A stretch of DNA of 64,000 nucleotides from Lentzea sp. NEAU-D7 (GCF_026242055.1 NZ_JAPJDL010000010.1:228193-292192); one strand, 5' to 3'. Shown: positions 35,912-46,029, counted from the stretch's first letter. The notes: generated by a model not told the origin, from the letters alone. Numbers and translations are program-made.

Positions 35912-38851
35912 GTGTTGACGATGCAGGACGCGCTGCTCGCGCTGACCAAGTACTGGACCGACCGAGGCTGCATCGTGGTGCAGCCGTTCAACACCGAGGT
36001 CGGGGCGGGAACGCTGAACCCGGCCACCGTGCTGCGGGTGCTGGGTCCCGAGCCGTGGCGCGTCGCCTACGTGGAGCCGTCCGTGCGGCCCGACGACGCC
36101 CGCTACGGCGAGAACCCGAACCGGCTGCAGACGCACACCCAGTTCCAGGTGATCCTCAAGCCCGACCCGGGCGACCCGCAGGAGCTCTACCTCGGTTCGC
36201 TGGAGGCGCTGGGCATCGACGTGCGCGGGCACGACGTCCGGTTCGTCGAGGACAACTGGGCCTCGCCCGCCCTGGGCGCCTGGGGCCTCGGCTGGGAGGT
36301 CTGGCTCGACGGCCTGGAGATCACCCAGTTCACGTACTTCCAGCAGGCCGGCGGCATGACGCTGGACCCGGTGTCGGTGGAGATCACCTACGGCATCGAG
36401 CGGATCATGATGGCGCTGCAGGGCGTCGACCACTTCAAGAAGATCGCCTACGCGCCCGGCATCTCCTACGGCGAGGCGTTCGGCCAGGCCGAGTACGAGA
36501 TGTCGCGGTACTACCTCGACGACGCGGACGTGGAGGCGAACAAGCGCCTCTTCGAGGAGTTCGCGGCCGAGGCCCGGCGCATGCTCGACGCCCGCCTGCC
36601 CGTTCCGGCGCACAGCTTCGTGCTGAAGTGCTCGCACATCTTCAACGTGCTCGACGCGCGCGGCTCGATCTCCACGACCGAGCGCGCCCGCGCGTTCGGC
36701 CGGATGCGCGGACTGGCGCGCGAGGTCGCCGCCCTGTGGGCCGAGCGCCGGGCCGAGCTCGGGCACCCGCTCGGCGTGGCGGAGCTCCCGGCCGTCGCCG
36801 AGAAGCCGTCGTCCTTCGCGGACGTCGTCGCGCCGGCGACGCTGCTGTTCGAGATCGGCACCGAGGAACTGCCGCCGCACGAGGTGAGCAGGACCGTCGA
36901 CGCGGTGCGCGCCGCGGTGACCTCGAAGCTGGCGGCGACGCGGCTGTCCTGCGGCGAGGTGACCGTGCACGGCACGCCGCGCCGGATCGTCGTGCTGGTG
37001 CCCGCGGTGTCGCCGCGCGAGCCGGACGCGGAACGCACCGTGCGCGGTCCCCGTGTCTCCGCCGCCTTCGACGGCGAGGGCAACCCGACCAAGGCCGTGC
37101 AGGGCTTCGCACGCGGCCAGGGCGTCGACGTGGCGGCGCTGGGGCGCGTGGTCGAGAACGGCGTCGAGTTCGTGGCGCTGACCAAGTCCGATGCCGGCCG
37201 CGGCGCCGTCGAGGTGCTGAGCGGGCTGCTGGCCGAGGTCGTGTCGGACCTGCGTGCCGAGAAGAACATGAAGTGGAACGACCCGAAGCTGTCGTTCACC
37301 AGGCCGATCCGCTGGCTGCTCGCGCTGCTGGGCGAGACCCCGGTGCCGGTCGCGGTGTCGTCGCTGGTCTCGGGCACGTCGACGCGCGTGCACCGGACGG
37401 CCGGCACTCCGGTCGTCGAGGTGTCCACGGCGGACGGTTACCTGGAGTTCCTGCGGTCGCACGGCATCGAGGCCGACTCGTCGGCGCGGGCCGCCTCGAT
37501 CGTCGCCGCGGCGCAGGAGCTGGCGGCGTCGGTCGGCGGTGTCGTCGAGGTCGACGGCCTGCTGGACGAGGTGACGAACCTCGTCGAGTGGCCGACGCCG
37601 ATCCTCGGTTCGTTCGAGGAGCGGTACCTGGAGCTGCCCGGGCAGATCCTCACCACCGTGATGCGCAAGCACCAGCGCTACCTGCCGGTGCGGTCGGCCG
37701 ACGGCACCCTGCTGCCGCACTTCGTGGCCGTGGCGAACGGTGCCGTGGACGCGGACCTGGTGCGGGCGGGCAACGAGGCCGTGCTGCGCGCGCGGTACGA
37801 GGACGCGGCGTTCTTCTGGCGCGCGGACCTCAAGACGCCGCTGGACGAGATGAAGTCCGGTCTCGCGAAGCTGACGTTCGCGGACAAGCTCGGCTCGATG
37901 GCCGACCGCGCCTCGCGGATCGCCGCGCTGGCCGGTCGGTTCGCCGGCGTCGTGGACGTCGACCGCGAGACGCTGGACCGCGCGGGCGCGCTGGCCAAGT
38001 TCGACCTCGGCTCGCAGATGGTGATCGAGCTGTCGTCGCTGGCCGGTGTGATGGCGCGTGAGTACGCGGTGCGGGCGGGGGAGACGCCCGAGGTCGCCCA
38101 GGCGCTGTGGGAGATGGAGCTCCCGCGCTCGGCGGGCGACGCGCTGCCGTCGTCGGTGCCGGGTGCGCTGCTGTCGCTGGCGGACCGCTTCGACCTGCTG
38201 GCGGGCCTGTTCGGCATCGGCGCGCAGCCGACCGGTTCGTCCGACCCGTTCGGCCTGCGCCGCGCGGCTCTCGGCGCGGTGACCGTGCTGCGGGCGTTCC
38301 CGGACCTGCGGGCGATCACGCTGCCGGTGGCGCTCTCCCTCGCGTCCGAAGGTCTTGAGGTCTCCGCGGAGGCTCTGGAGACCGCGCGCGAGTTCGCGGT
38401 GCGCCGGTACGAGCAGGCGCTGCTCGACGCAGGCCACGAGCACCGCTTCGTGCAGGCGGTGCTCCCGCTGGCCGACTCGCCGGTGCTGGCCGACGAGACG
38501 CTGGCCCAGCTGGAGTCGCTGGCGGGCGACGAGTCGTTCGACGCGCTGGCCGCGGCCCTGCAGCGGGTGCGGCGGATCGTGCCCGCCACCGTCGAGGGCT
38601 CCTACGACGCCTCGGTGCTGTCGGAACCCGCCGAGGTGGCGCTGCACAAGGCGTTCGACGGCGTGCCGCGGGACGTCGTGGGGCTTGCGGCGTTCTTCGC
38701 CGCAGCGGAAGGGCTGACCGGGCCGATCAACACGTTCTTCGACGAGGTGCTCGTGATGGCCGAGGACGAGAAGGTGAAGGCCGCGCGGCTCGGGCTGCTG
38801 GCCTCGATCCGCGACTTCGCGGCGCCGGTGCTGGACTGGACCCAGCTCTAG
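35912..38851 (+). CDS. glyS: Glycyl-tRNA synthetase, fused alpha and beta chains
   Basis: This 979-residue enzyme charges tRNA-Gly. Residues 1 to about 295 are the bacterial alpha chain ([60 protein letters not shown]); from about 305 the beta chain begins ([15 protein letters not shown]), with [28 protein letters not shown] and a C-terminal DALR-like domain ([22 protein letters not shown]). Many actinobacteria use the unrelated alpha2 enzyme, so the fused tetrameric type is notable. GTG 35912 fits a leaderless promoter (TAGACT 35899-35904). Confidence 0.95.
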   Translation: MLTMQDALLALTKYWTDRGCIVVQPFNTEVGAGTLNPATVLRVLGPEPWRVAYVEPSVRPDDARYGENPNRLQTHTQFQVILKPDPGDPQELYLGSLEALGIDVRGHDVRFVEDNWASPALGAWGLGWEVWLDGLEITQFTYFQQAGGMTLDPVSVEITYGIERIMMALQGVDHFKKIAYAPGISYGEAFGQAEYEMSRYYLDDADVEANKRLFEEFAAEARRMLDARLPVPAHSFVLKCSHIFNVLDARGSISTTERARAFGRMRGLAREVAALWAERRAELGHPLGVAELPAVAEKPSSFADVVAPATLLFEIGTEELPPHEVSRTVDAVRAAVTSKLAATRLSCGEVTVHGTPRRIVVLVPAVSPREPDAERTVRGPRVSAAFDGEGNPTKAVQGFARGQGVDVAALGRVVENGVEFVALTKSDAGRGAVEVLSGLLAEVVSDLRAEKNMKWNDPKLSFTRPIRWLLALLGETPVPVAVSSLVSGTSTRVHRTAGTPVVEVSTADGYLEFLRSHGIEADSSARAASIVAAAQELAASVGGVVEVDGLLDEVTNLVEWPTPILGSFEERYLELPGQILTTVMRKHQRYLPVRSADGTLLPHFVAVANGAVDADLVRAGNEAVLRARYEDAAFFWRADLKTPLDEMKSGLAKLTFADKLGSMADRASRIAALAGRFAGVVDVDRETLDRAGALAKFDLGSQMVIELSSLAGVMAREYAVRAGETPEVAQALWEMELPRSAGDALPSSVPGALLSLADRFDLLAGLFGIGAQPTGSSDPFGLRRAALGAVTVLRAFPDLRAITLPVALSLASEGLEVSAEALETAREFAVRRYEQALLDAGHEHRFVQAVLPLADSPVLADETLAQLESLAGDESFDALAAALQRVRRIVPATVEGSYDASVLSEPAEVALHKAFDGVPRDVVGLAAFFAAAEGLTGPINTFFDEVLVMAEDEKVKAARLGLLASIRDFAAPVLDWTQL

Positions 38852-38861
38852 CCGGGGTGGG

Positions 38862-38892
38862 GTCTGCGAGTACCGCTGCGGTACTCGCAGAC
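38862..38892. terminator. Strong hairpin between glyS and chitosanase genes
   Basis: A 14-bp perfect stem (38862-38875 with 38879-38892) with a 3-base loop lies between convergent stops. It is a likely bidirectional terminator without a T-run. Confidence 0.75.
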
Positions 38893-38903
38893 GCCGTTCC
38901 GGC

Positions 38904-39692
38904 CTACTTGATCTCGAAGCTCTGGCCGTAGACCTTCCACCTCAGCGGTGTGTTCAGGTCGAGGTTGCCCGCCTTGAGCCACACGCGCTGCGCGGTGTCC
39001 ACGCGGGTCGTGTCCTCGTGCGCGGGCTCCTGCTTCATGGTCCACACGCGGGCGTCCATGAAGGCGTTGAGCCACGTGGTCTCGTTGCCGCCCTGCGACG
39101 GGGGCTTCGCCTTGGCCAGCGCGCGTTTGCGGATGCCGGAGAAGTCCAGGCTGCCCCAGCCGTCGCCGTGCATGACGATCGCGTCGTAGTAGGCGAACTG
39201 GCCCAGGGCGCGCACGCCGTCGGCCTTGGCCTGGCGCAGGGCCGGGTTGAAGTACACGCGGTCGCGCTCGGACTCCTGCGCAGCCTTGAAGACGGAGTCC
39301 TTGGCCGCTGTCTTCCAGTCCTTGGTGTAGTTGGGATCCAGTCCGGCGTGCGAGTCGGTGCCGTTCACCCTGCGCAGCGCGGGGAGGTACTTCTCCAGCA
39401 CGTTGCCGGGTTTGCGCTGCTTGTACAGCTCGACGAGGTCGAGCATGTCTCCCGTGCCGCTGCAGAAGCCGATGATGCCGGCGGTGTAGCCGCGGCCGTC
39501 GTCGATGTCCTCGATGTAGCCGAACTGGGCGCGCCAGTTCGTGGACGAGTTCTCCGCGCTGGACACGATCTGCATCGCGATGTCCTTCATGCGCGGGTCG
39601 TTCAGGTCGGCTGCCTGAGCGGTTCCCGTCGTCGCGGTGGCGAGCGCGACGCAGGTGAGAACCGCGGCCGCGATGCGGCCTGAGATCTTCAC
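38904..39692 (-). CDS. csn: GH46 chitosanase, secreted
   Basis: This 262-residue exported enzyme cleaves chitosan. The signal peptide ends at TAQA-A (about residue 27). The catalytic acid E47 (SSAENSS) and base D65 (EDIDDGRGYTAG) are present with the 18-residue spacing seen in the Streptomyces N174 enzyme, followed by GIIGFCSGTGDMLDLV and YYDAIVMHG. The gene stands alone between two hairpins, so it is a single-gene unit. Confidence 0.95.
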   Translation of the reverse strand: MKISGRIAAAVLTCVALATATTGTAQAADLNDPRMKDIAMQIVSSAENSSTNWRAQFGYIEDIDDGRGYTAGIIGFCSGTGDMLDLVELYKQRKPGNVLEKYLPALRRVNGTDSHAGLDPNYTKDWKTAAKDSVFKAAQESERDRVYFNPALRQAKADGVRALGQFAYYDAIVMHGDGWGSLDFSGIRKRALAKAKPPSQGGNETTWLNAFMDARVWTMKQEPAHEDTTRVDTAQRVWLKAGNLDLNTPLRWKVYGQSFEIK

Positions 39693-39780
39693 GCGTTCCT
39701 CCCGGGGTGTCCCGGGCGGCGGTGCGGCAACGGTAAGGGGTCCGGACCTTCATCGGCAAGAGTGTTTACGAATTTGCGAA

Positions 39781-39809
39781 GGGCCGGCCCGCGGGACGCG
39801 AGCCGGCCC
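39781..39809 (-). terminator. Hairpin after the tripeptidyl aminopeptidase gene
   Basis: GGGCCGGC (39781-39788) pairs with GCCGGCCC (39802-39809) across a 13-base loop, 11 bases after the stop of the minus-strand peptidase gene. No T-run. Confidence 0.55.
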
Positions 39810-39819
39810 CTGCCGGTCG

Positions 39820-41277
39820 TCAGCTGGTCTCAGCCGCGCACTTCGTGTCGTTCGGACGCTGGCCGCCGAGCAGGTACTCGGTGACCTTGTCGTTGGCGCA
39901 CTTGTTCTTGCCGACCACGTACGTGCCGTGGCCGCCCTGGTCGACGGTCAGGATCGCGGCCCTGTCACCGAACGCGCGACGCGTCGACAGGGCACCGGCC
40001 AGCGGTGTCGCGGGGTCGCGTTCGTTCTGCACCAGCAGCACGTTGCGCGGGCCCCGGTCGGACGGCAGGACCTGCTTCTCCACCGGCTTCGGCCAGAACG
40101 CGCACGGCTGGATGTTCGCGGCGGCCGCGCCGAACATCGGGTGGCGGACGCGGTCGATCGCCACGTTGCGCTCGTACGTGCCGACCGACGACGGCCAGGC
40201 GGAGTCACCGCAGATCACGTGCAGGCGTCCCGCCAGGAGGGCCTGGACGCGCGGGACCTCCGGGTACTCCTGCGGCGGCTGCGGCTGGCCGGTGTCGAAG
40301 GCCTTCCAGGAGGCCGCGAGCTGCGAGAAGGCCGCGTCACCGGTGGCGTAGAGCGCCGTGAAGGTGCCGAACCGGAACAGCTTGCCGTCGTAGCCCTCCA
40401 CCGAGGGCTTCTGGTCGAGGCGTGCGGCGAGGTCGAAGAACTTGGCGCGCACCTGCTGCGGCGTCGTGCCCAGGCCGTACTCCGGGTGCGCCGCGGCCCA
40501 CTTCGCGAAGTCGGGGAACGTGTCCTCGACGCCGCGGCCCATCAGCCTGCCGCCCTCGACGTCCCAGCCGGTCTTCGGCAGGTTGCTGTCGATCACGACG
40601 CGGTCGGACGTCTTCGGGAACAGCGTGGCGTACACCGAACCCAGGTACGAACCGTAGGAGTACCCGAGGAACGACGCCTTCTTCTCGCCCAGCGCCGCAC
40701 GGACCGTGTCCAGGTCACGCGCGATGTTCTGGGTCGTGTTGTACGGCAGTTCGTCGGCCGTGGACGACCTGAGGCACTGCTCGGCGATCTTCTTCACCTC
40801 GTCGGCGCGCTGGCGCACGTCGGCGGAGTTGTTGGCGTACGGCGGCACGCTGCCGTCCGCCATCTGCTCCTCGGTCATGTCGCACGTGGACGGTGAGCTG
40901 TAACCGATGCCACGCGGGTCCATGCCGATGACGTCGTATGCGTCCTGCACGCTCTGCGGCAGTCCCAGCGTCTTCAACAAGAACGGGAAAGTCAGGCCCT
41001 CGCTCGGCCCGCCGGGGTTGGTCAGCAGGATCCCCTTGCGCTTCTCCGGGTTCTTGCTGGCCAGCCGCGAGATCATCACCTCGGTCTTGCGGCCCTGCGG
41101 CTTGCGGTAGTCGAGCGGCACCTGCAGGGTCCCGCACTCGAGACCGGGCATGGCCACGTCGGACGGGCACGCCGCCCACTTGATCTCCGTGACCGGCGCC
41201 GCCGACGACACCCCCGGTGTGATCACCAGCGCTGCCGCCGCGGTCACCACCGCGGCCAGCGACATCGTTTTTCGCAT
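39820..41277 (-). CDS. Secreted tripeptidyl-aminopeptidase-like alpha/beta hydrolase
   Basis: This 485-residue exported hydrolase resembles Streptomyces tripeptidyl aminopeptidase. The signal peptide ends at SSA-A (about residue 26). The nucleophile lies in LGYSYGSYLG, the Asp in NERDPATPL and the His in VDQGGHGTYV; the C-terminal TAP-like domain with paired cysteines (CGDSAW, NKCANDK, KCAAETS) is present. ATG 41277 follows GGGAGGT. Role: likely peptide scavenging outside the cell. Confidence 0.92.
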   Translation of the reverse strand: MRKTMSLAAVVTAAAALVITPGVSSAAPVTEIKWAACPSDVAMPGLECGTLQVPLDYRKPQGRKTEVMISRLASKNPEKRKGILLTNPGGPSEGLTFPFLLKTLGLPQSVQDAYDVIGMDPRGIGYSSPSTCDMTEEQMADGSVPPYANNSADVRQRADEVKKIAEQCLRSSTADELPYNTTQNIARDLDTVRAALGEKKASFLGYSYGSYLGSVYATLFPKTSDRVVIDSNLPKTGWDVEGGRLMGRGVEDTFPDFAKWAAAHPEYGLGTTPQQVRAKFFDLAARLDQKPSVEGYDGKLFRFGTFTALYATGDAAFSQLAASWKAFDTGQPQPPQEYPEVPRVQALLAGRLHVICGDSAWPSSVGTYERNVAIDRVRHPMFGAAAANIQPCAFWPKPVEKQVLPSDRGPRNVLLVQNERDPATPLAGALSTRRAFGDRAAILTVDQGGHGTYVVGKNKCANDKVTEYLLGGQRPNDTKCAAETS

Positions 41278-41330
41278 TAGCAAATACCTCCCCGACGACG
41301 TGCCCCCTCGGCACGTCAGACCAATGAGAA

Positions 41331-42047
41331 TCAGGCGCCCATGCGGACGAGAACGTCCAGCTGCGCCTTGTTGTAGAGCTCGACCAGGACCTTCACGACC
41401 GTCCGCCGCGCGTGCTCCACGCCTCGCGGGGCGTCGCTCCACAGACCGGCCGGATCCGGGAACGCGGCGCGGATCTGAGCCATGTACGGCATCTCGCGCA
41501 TGGCGTCCGCCACCCGCTGCCGGGTCTCCTCGTCCGCGTCCTCCGGCAGGGTGTCGAACGCGACCACCGCCGGATGCCGCGAGTAGCCATCGAGCGTCCC
41601 GGCGTACTTGGCCAGCGTCTCCGGCGAGAGCAGCTGGGCCAGCACGACGGTGAACGCGCGGTCCTGCGGAGACAGGTCCGCGTTCTCGATCATCGCCGCG
41701 ACGTCCGGCGGCAGGTCGGTCGGCGTCTCCTGGCTCAGGACCAGTGCCAGCTCGGCCCTGATCCGTTGCAGGCGCTCGATCGTCGTGCCCAGCTCGGCGT
41801 CGAGGGCGCGCAGCGCCTCACCGGGATGTTCGTCCCCGTCGCCGAGCTCCGCGATCTGCGTCAGCGACAACCCGAGATCGGTGAGGCGCTTGATCCTCAG
41901 CACCCGCACGAGATGGGGCACGCCGTAGCTCTTGTAGCCGTTGGCGCGGCGTTCCGGCTCGGCGAGCAGGCCCACGTCGTGGTAGTGCCGGATCGTGCGC
42001 AACGTCGTGCCGGCGAGATCGGCCAGCTGACTGGTGCTCCACGCCAC
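41331..42047 (-). CDS. MerR family transcriptional regulator
   Basis: This 238-residue regulator has a MerR winged-helix at residues 1-70 (MAWSTSQLADLAGTTLRTIRHYHDVGLL...YKSYGVPHLVRVLRIKRL), a coiled-coil linker and a C-terminal helical domain of about 130 residues without metal-binding cysteines, so it probably senses an organic ligand. It is 54 bases upstream of the tripeptidyl peptidase gene on the same strand, and its target is not evident. Confidence 0.9.
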   Translation of the reverse strand: MAWSTSQLADLAGTTLRTIRHYHDVGLLAEPERRANGYKSYGVPHLVRVLRIKRLTDLGLSLTQIAELGDGDEHPGEALRALDAELGTTIERLQRIRAELALVLSQETPTDLPPDVAAMIENADLSPQDRAFTVVLAQLLSPETLAKYAGTLDGYSRHPAVVAFDTLPEDADEETRQRVADAMREMPYMAQIRAAFPDPAGLWSDAPRGVEHARRTVVKVLVELYNKAQLDVLVRMGA

Positions 42048-42166
42048 GACGTCCTCCTCCCCGGTTGCTGACAGGACCCAGTTGAAACCATGCCGCTACG
42101 GCACGGTCAAGGCGGTCCGCAACGTTCAGACGAAGGTTGGGCGGAGAGTCCACTTTCGTCGCACGC

Positions 42167-42199
42167 AAAAGGCCCCCGGCAAGACACCAGGGGCCTTTT
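42167..42199. terminator. Intrinsic terminator of the subtilase gene
   Basis: AAAAGGCCCC (42167-42176) and GGGGCCTTTT (42190-42199) form a perfect 10-bp stem with T-runs on both strands, directly after the subtilase stop (minus strand) and upstream of merR. It can work in either direction. Confidence 0.88.
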
Positions 42200-42215
42200 G
42201 TCGCGTTACAAGGAC

Positions 42216-43937
42216 TTACAGGAACTGGCCACCACGGGTGACCGCGCCGTACGCGTCCACGATGCCGTGACCGTAGAAGCCGTTGAACTTCGCGTCACCC
42301 TCACAGGTGGCGTCGAACTCCGGCGTGCGGCCCACGTTGACGTACGACACGGTGCGCGGGTTCGGGCAGGCGCGCTGCGTCGCGGTCTTGTAGAGCACCT
42401 TCTCGACCTTGTCGGGGTCGAGGGTCAGGCCGGCGTTCTTCTTGTCCTTCTTGCCGTACTGGCTGACGATCAGCGCGGCGACACCAGCGGCGTGCGGGGC
42501 GGCCATCGAGGTGCCCTGCAGGTACTGGTAGTAGCCCACCTTGTCGCCCTGCACGGCCTTCTTCACGCCCGCGCCCAGACCGATGTCGGTGATGTTGCCG
42601 GCCTCGTCGATGTTGCCCTCGGCGAGAGCGACGTTGCGCGGGTAGGTCGACAGGATCATGTTCTCGTTGGTGCGGTACCACGGCGTGCCGAAGTAGTCGC
42701 GGAAGTAGCCACCGGGGGCCGAGACCGCGGTCTGCTCGACGCCGTAGTTCGAGTAGTCGGCCTTGTTCGTCGACGGGCCGAGCGACGACACCGAGATGAC
42801 GTGGTTGCCCTCGGTCGGGAGGTTGAGGCACGTCGCGTTGTCGACCGGACGCGTGCGGTTGTGGCCCGGCGGGTAGTTCGGGCTCACGGTGTCCTGGCGC
42901 GGCTTGCCGAGGTCCTCGTGGTTGTTGCCACCGGCACCGATCAGCGTGACGCCCTTGCGGTGCGCGTAGTTCAGCGCGCGCTGCACGGTCGCGATGATCG
43001 TGCGCTGCTCCAGCTGCTCCTCGGCCGAGGCCGTGGGGTCGTTGGCGCAGTTCATGTACCAGGGGTCGACGTAGAACGACATGTTGATGACGTCCAGGCC
43101 GATGTCGGCGCCGTAGGTGATGGCGTCGACGACGGGCTGCAGGAAGAACGAGCCCGCGTCCTGGCCGCCGCGGATGTTGACGAGCGACACGCCCGGTGCG
43201 ACACCGGAGATGCCGAAGCCGTTGGCAGCGGCGCCGATGGTGCCGGCGACGTGCGTGCCGTGGCCGCCGTCGTCCCAGTTCGCCGGGTCGACGCAACCGC
43301 GGAACTCACACGGGCCGTCGAACAGGCCACCGTCGGAGTCGTTCGGGATGTCGACGGTGAAGTTGCGCGAGAGCTCGTTGTTGAAGTTCGGCGCGATGTC
43401 CGGGTGGGAACCGTCCACACCGGTGTCGAGAACACCGACGTACACGCGCTTGTCGCCGGCCTGCTTGGCCCGCGCGATGTTGGAGCGAACGAGGTTCAGG
43501 CCCCACAGGTCCCCGTCGAGCGGGTCCATGCCGGCCGTCGAGCCCGACTGCGCGGGCGCCTTGTTCGGCTTCTCGGTCTTGTTCTCCTTCTCGACGTTGT
43601 CCCGCTTGACCTTCTCGGCCTTCGCCGCGGGCGCGTGCCCGATCGGCTTGGTCCGAGCGGCACCGACGATCGCGCTCGAAGCGGAAACCTTCTCCGCGAA
43701 GCCGTTCGCGGGCGCCTTGACCGTCAGCAGGCCGACGGCGTCGTTGCTCCGCACGACCTCGCCGCCCGCCGCTTCCACGGCGTCGATCGCGAAGTCGCGG
43801 TTACCGGGTTCTTCCAGAAGGACGGTGTACTCCGTGGTCGGCCCTGTGGTGGCCGGAGCGGCCCCCGCCGCCGAAGTGCCCGCGGCGATCAGCGACACCG
43901 TTGCCGCCACCGCCATCACGGTTCTGCGCGTTCTCAC
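42216..43937 (-). CDS. Secreted S8 subtilisin-like serine protease
   Basis: This 573-residue protease has a signal peptide (to about residue 27), an inhibitor-like propeptide (YTVLLEEPG...GLLTVKAPAN), a charged Lys/Glu/Asn-rich linker (about 105-130) and the catalytic domain with D171 (VLDTGVDGSHPD), H226 (GGHGTHVAGT) and the Ser of GTSMAAPHAAG. GTG 43937 has GAGGAG upstream. The mature enzyme is extracellular. It is divergent from an orphan sugar-binding lipoprotein gene. Confidence 0.95.
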   Translation of the reverse strand: MRTRRTVMAVAATVSLIAAGTSAAGAAPATTGPTTEYTVLLEEPGNRDFAIDAVEAAGGEVVRSNDAVGLLTVKAPANGFAEKVSASSAIVGAARTKPIGHAPAAKAEKVKRDNVEKENKTEKPNKAPAQSGSTAGMDPLDGDLWGLNLVRSNIARAKQAGDKRVYVGVLDTGVDGSHPDIAPNFNNELSRNFTVDIPNDSDGGLFDGPCEFRGCVDPANWDDGGHGTHVAGTIGAAANGFGISGVAPGVSLVNIRGGQDAGSFFLQPVVDAITYGADIGLDVINMSFYVDPWYMNCANDPTASAEEQLEQRTIIATVQRALNYAHRKGVTLIGAGGNNHEDLGKPRQDTVSPNYPPGHNRTRPVDNATCLNLPTEGNHVISVSSLGPSTNKADYSNYGVEQTAVSAPGGYFRDYFGTPWYRTNENMILSTYPRNVALAEGNIDEAGNITDIGLGAGVKKAVQGDKVGYYQYLQGTSMAAPHAAGVAALIVSQYGKKDKKNAGLTLDPDKVEKVLYKTATQRACPNPRTVSYVNVGRTPEFDATCEGDAKFNGFYGHGIVDAYGAVTRGGQFL

Positions 43938-44104
43938 CTAGCTGTCTCCTCACACCCGGTCAGGGCTGGATCCAACAACATGGTGCGGCCCCCGATTGCC
44001 GCCCAAGTTGGACACACTGACACGAAAATTCGCCGCGCATCAGCGCCTTTCGTACGGAATCGAACTGTAGCCGATCGGAAGCGGAGCGTGATGTTATGAG
44101 AAGA

Positions 44105-44124
44105 AATCTTGACTTAACAAGATT
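44105..44124. promoter_or_regulatory. Palindrome upstream of the orphan binding-protein gene
   Basis: AATCTTG (44105-44111) and CAAGATT (44118-44124) form a perfect 7-bp inverted repeat with spacer ACTTAA, only 21 bases before the chosen start. It lies in an unusually AT-rich patch and looks like a regulator site, although a leader hairpin is also possible. Confidence 0.55.
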
Positions 44125-44145
44125 CAAGGGATGGACTTCGCGATT

Positions 44146-45243
44146 ATGCGAAGACGGGTAATGGCATCGTCGGCGTGCCTGCTCTTTCTCCTCTCAGCCT
44201 GTGGTGACGCAGGTCAGGGGTCTCCGACGCTGCCTACGCGTGGTCCCAAACCAATCGTCGGGGTAATCCTTCCCGACCGAACGACATCCACGCGTTGGGA
44301 AGAGCAGGATCGCCCTCTGCTCACTCAGGCGTTCAACTATGCGGACATCGAGCCGTTCATGGAGAACGCCGAGGGCGACGAGGCGAAGTTCGCGCAGATC
44401 GCCGACGAGATGATCCGCCGCAAGGTGAAGGTCATGATGATCACGCCCTTGTCGGCGGCGGGCGGCCTCGCGGTGCAGAAGAAGGCGAAGGCGGCGGGCA
44501 TCCCGGTCATCGACTACGACCGCGTGACGCTCGGCGGCCAGGCGGAGTACCACGTCGGTTTCGACAGCGTGAACGTCGGCCAGTTGCAGGGCGACGGCTT
44601 GCTGAGCTGCCTCGGCGACAAGCCGGGTGCCCAGATCATCGAGATCCAGGGTGCTCCGACCGACCACAACGCGACGCTCTTCGCCCAGGGTCAGAAGTCG
44701 CGGCTGTCCTCGAAGTACGACAGCGGCGCGCTCAAGCTCGTGAAGTCGCAACCGGTCGCCGACTGGAACAACGACCTCGGCGGGCAGCTGTTCGAGCAGA
44801 TCCTGAACGAGAACGGCGGCAAGGTCGACGGCGTGGTCGCGGCCAACGACGGCCTGGCCGGCGCGGTCATCGCCGTGCTCAAGAAGAAGAACCTGAGGGT
44901 CCCGGTCACCGGCCAGGACGCCACTGTGGACGGTCTTCGGGCCGTGCTCGCGGGCGACCAGTGCATCACCGTCTACAAGCCGGTGCGTGACGAGGCCGAG
45001 GCGGCCGCCAGGCTGGCGATCGCCATCGCCCGCGGAGACCTGGAGGGTGCCGACGACCTCGCCACCGGCAACCTGCGGGACCCCGTCGCGCGGCGCGACA
45101 TCAAGTCGGTGCTGCTCGGCGCCACGCTGATCAAGAAGGACACCGTCCGGACGCTGGTCACGGAGGGCATCGTCAAGCCGGCGGAGCTGTGCGCCGGCGC
45201 GCTCGCCCAGACCTGCGCCCAGCAGGACATCCTCGGAGGTTAG
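44146..45243 (+). CDS. Sugar ABC-transporter substrate-binding lipoprotein (XylF-like)
   Basis: This 365-residue lipoprotein (lipobox LLSAC, C19) has the periplasmic-binding type 1 fold of ribose/xylose binding proteins: VGVILPDRTTSTRWEEQDRPLL, VKVMMITPLSA, GIPVIDYDRVTLGGQAEYHVGFD, DGVVAANDGLAGAVIAVLKKK and VTGQDATVDGLRAVLAGDQCITVYK. No permease or ATPase gene is adjacent, so it is an orphan binding protein that may feed a distant transporter or act as a sensor. Start could be ATG 44131 or 44146; the latter gives a compact signal peptide. Confidence 0.88.
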   Translation: MRRRVMASSACLLFLLSACGDAGQGSPTLPTRGPKPIVGVILPDRTTSTRWEEQDRPLLTQAFNYADIEPFMENAEGDEAKFAQIADEMIRRKVKVMMITPLSAAGGLAVQKKAKAAGIPVIDYDRVTLGGQAEYHVGFDSVNVGQLQGDGLLSCLGDKPGAQIIEIQGAPTDHNATLFAQGQKSRLSSKYDSGALKLVKSQPVADWNNDLGGQLFEQILNENGGKVDGVVAANDGLAGAVIAVLKKKNLRVPVTGQDATVDGLRAVLAGDQCITVYKPVRDEAEAAARLAIAIARGDLEGADDLATGNLRDPVARRDIKSVLLGATLIKKDTVRTLVTEGIVKPAELCAGALAQTCAQQDILGG

Positions 45244-45250
45244 AGCCCCG

Positions 45251-45997
45251 TCACGGCCTGTCTTGATCAGGCAGGTCGTGACGCCCCGAGATGAACTCCT
45301 GCACGGCGATCTTCGCCTTGATGATCGGTTGCCGGATCCTGGCCTCCCGGCGGTACGCGCGGGTCAGCTTGCGCGAGCCCTCCAGGTAGCGCCAGCGCGC
45401 CCACGGTGAGCCGGGCCGTGCGAGCCGCACGGCGCCCACGGCGGGCACCACCGGCACGAGCAGGCCGAGCAGGCCGGTCCAGATCTTGCCCTTGAGCAGC
45501 GCCACGATCGCGAAGCACAGGTTCACGGAGATGATGATCAGCCGGAGCGTGAACGTGGACGCCGGCGTCGTCTCCGGGTTGAGCTGCAGCACCTCGTCGT
45601 AGCCGAACGGCCGCGCGCCGAGCAGGAACGTCCCGGTGAGACCGACGGCGAGGAACACCGCGTCCACGGACAGCCGGCCCGCCTTCGTCCAGTACACGTC
45701 TCTGAGGTGCAGAATCAGCGCGAACTCGTCCAGCACCAGCGCCGCGCCCACCCCGAGACCGGCCGCCGCCGCCAGCCGGGCGCCGTGCAGGTCGTCGGGG
45801 ATGACGAGGCCCGCCACGCTGGACAGGAGCAGCAGCACGGTGCCGAACACGACGTGATGCACGTGCGTGTCGCCGTGCACGATGTTCCCCGGCCACCAGC
45901 GGACCTTCGCCCTGATCATGCGCACGCTGATGCGGATGAACACGAATGTGGTCACCAAACCGATGAAGAAGAAGAGCAGTCGTTCGCTGCCGGTCAA
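45251..45997 (-). CDS. Integral membrane protein of unknown function
   Basis: This 248-residue protein has about six transmembrane helices. Between helices it carries HGDTHVHHVVFG and LDEFALILHLRDVYWTKAGR, whose His, Asp and Glu residues inside the membrane region could bind a metal. The basic C-terminus is cytoplasmic. I recognise no named family. It is convergent with the binding-protein gene, seven bases apart. Confidence 0.75.
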   Translation of the reverse strand: MTGSERLLFFFIGLVTTFVFIRISVRMIRAKVRWWPGNIVHGDTHVHHVVFGTVLLLLSSVAGLVIPDDLHGARLAAAAGLGVGAALVLDEFALILHLRDVYWTKAGRLSVDAVFLAVGLTGTFLLGARPFGYDEVLQLNPETTPASTFTLRLIIISVNLCFAIVALLKGKIWTGLLGLLVPVVPAVGAVRLARPGSPWARWRYLEGSRKLTRAYRREARIRQPIIKAKIAVQEFISGRHDLPDQDRP

Positions 45998-46029
45998 GCC
46001 ACGGCCCCCTGGGTCAACGACCCTCCAGG

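Noticed and set aside
35864..38647. 927-codon open frame on the minus strand
   Set aside because: It is fully antisense to glyS and shows only Arg/His/Gly-rich sequence typical of GC-rich shadow frames.
42090..44099. 669-codon open frame on the plus strand
   Set aside because: It is antisense to the subtilase and has no protein-like motifs; the subtilase has a complete catalytic triad.
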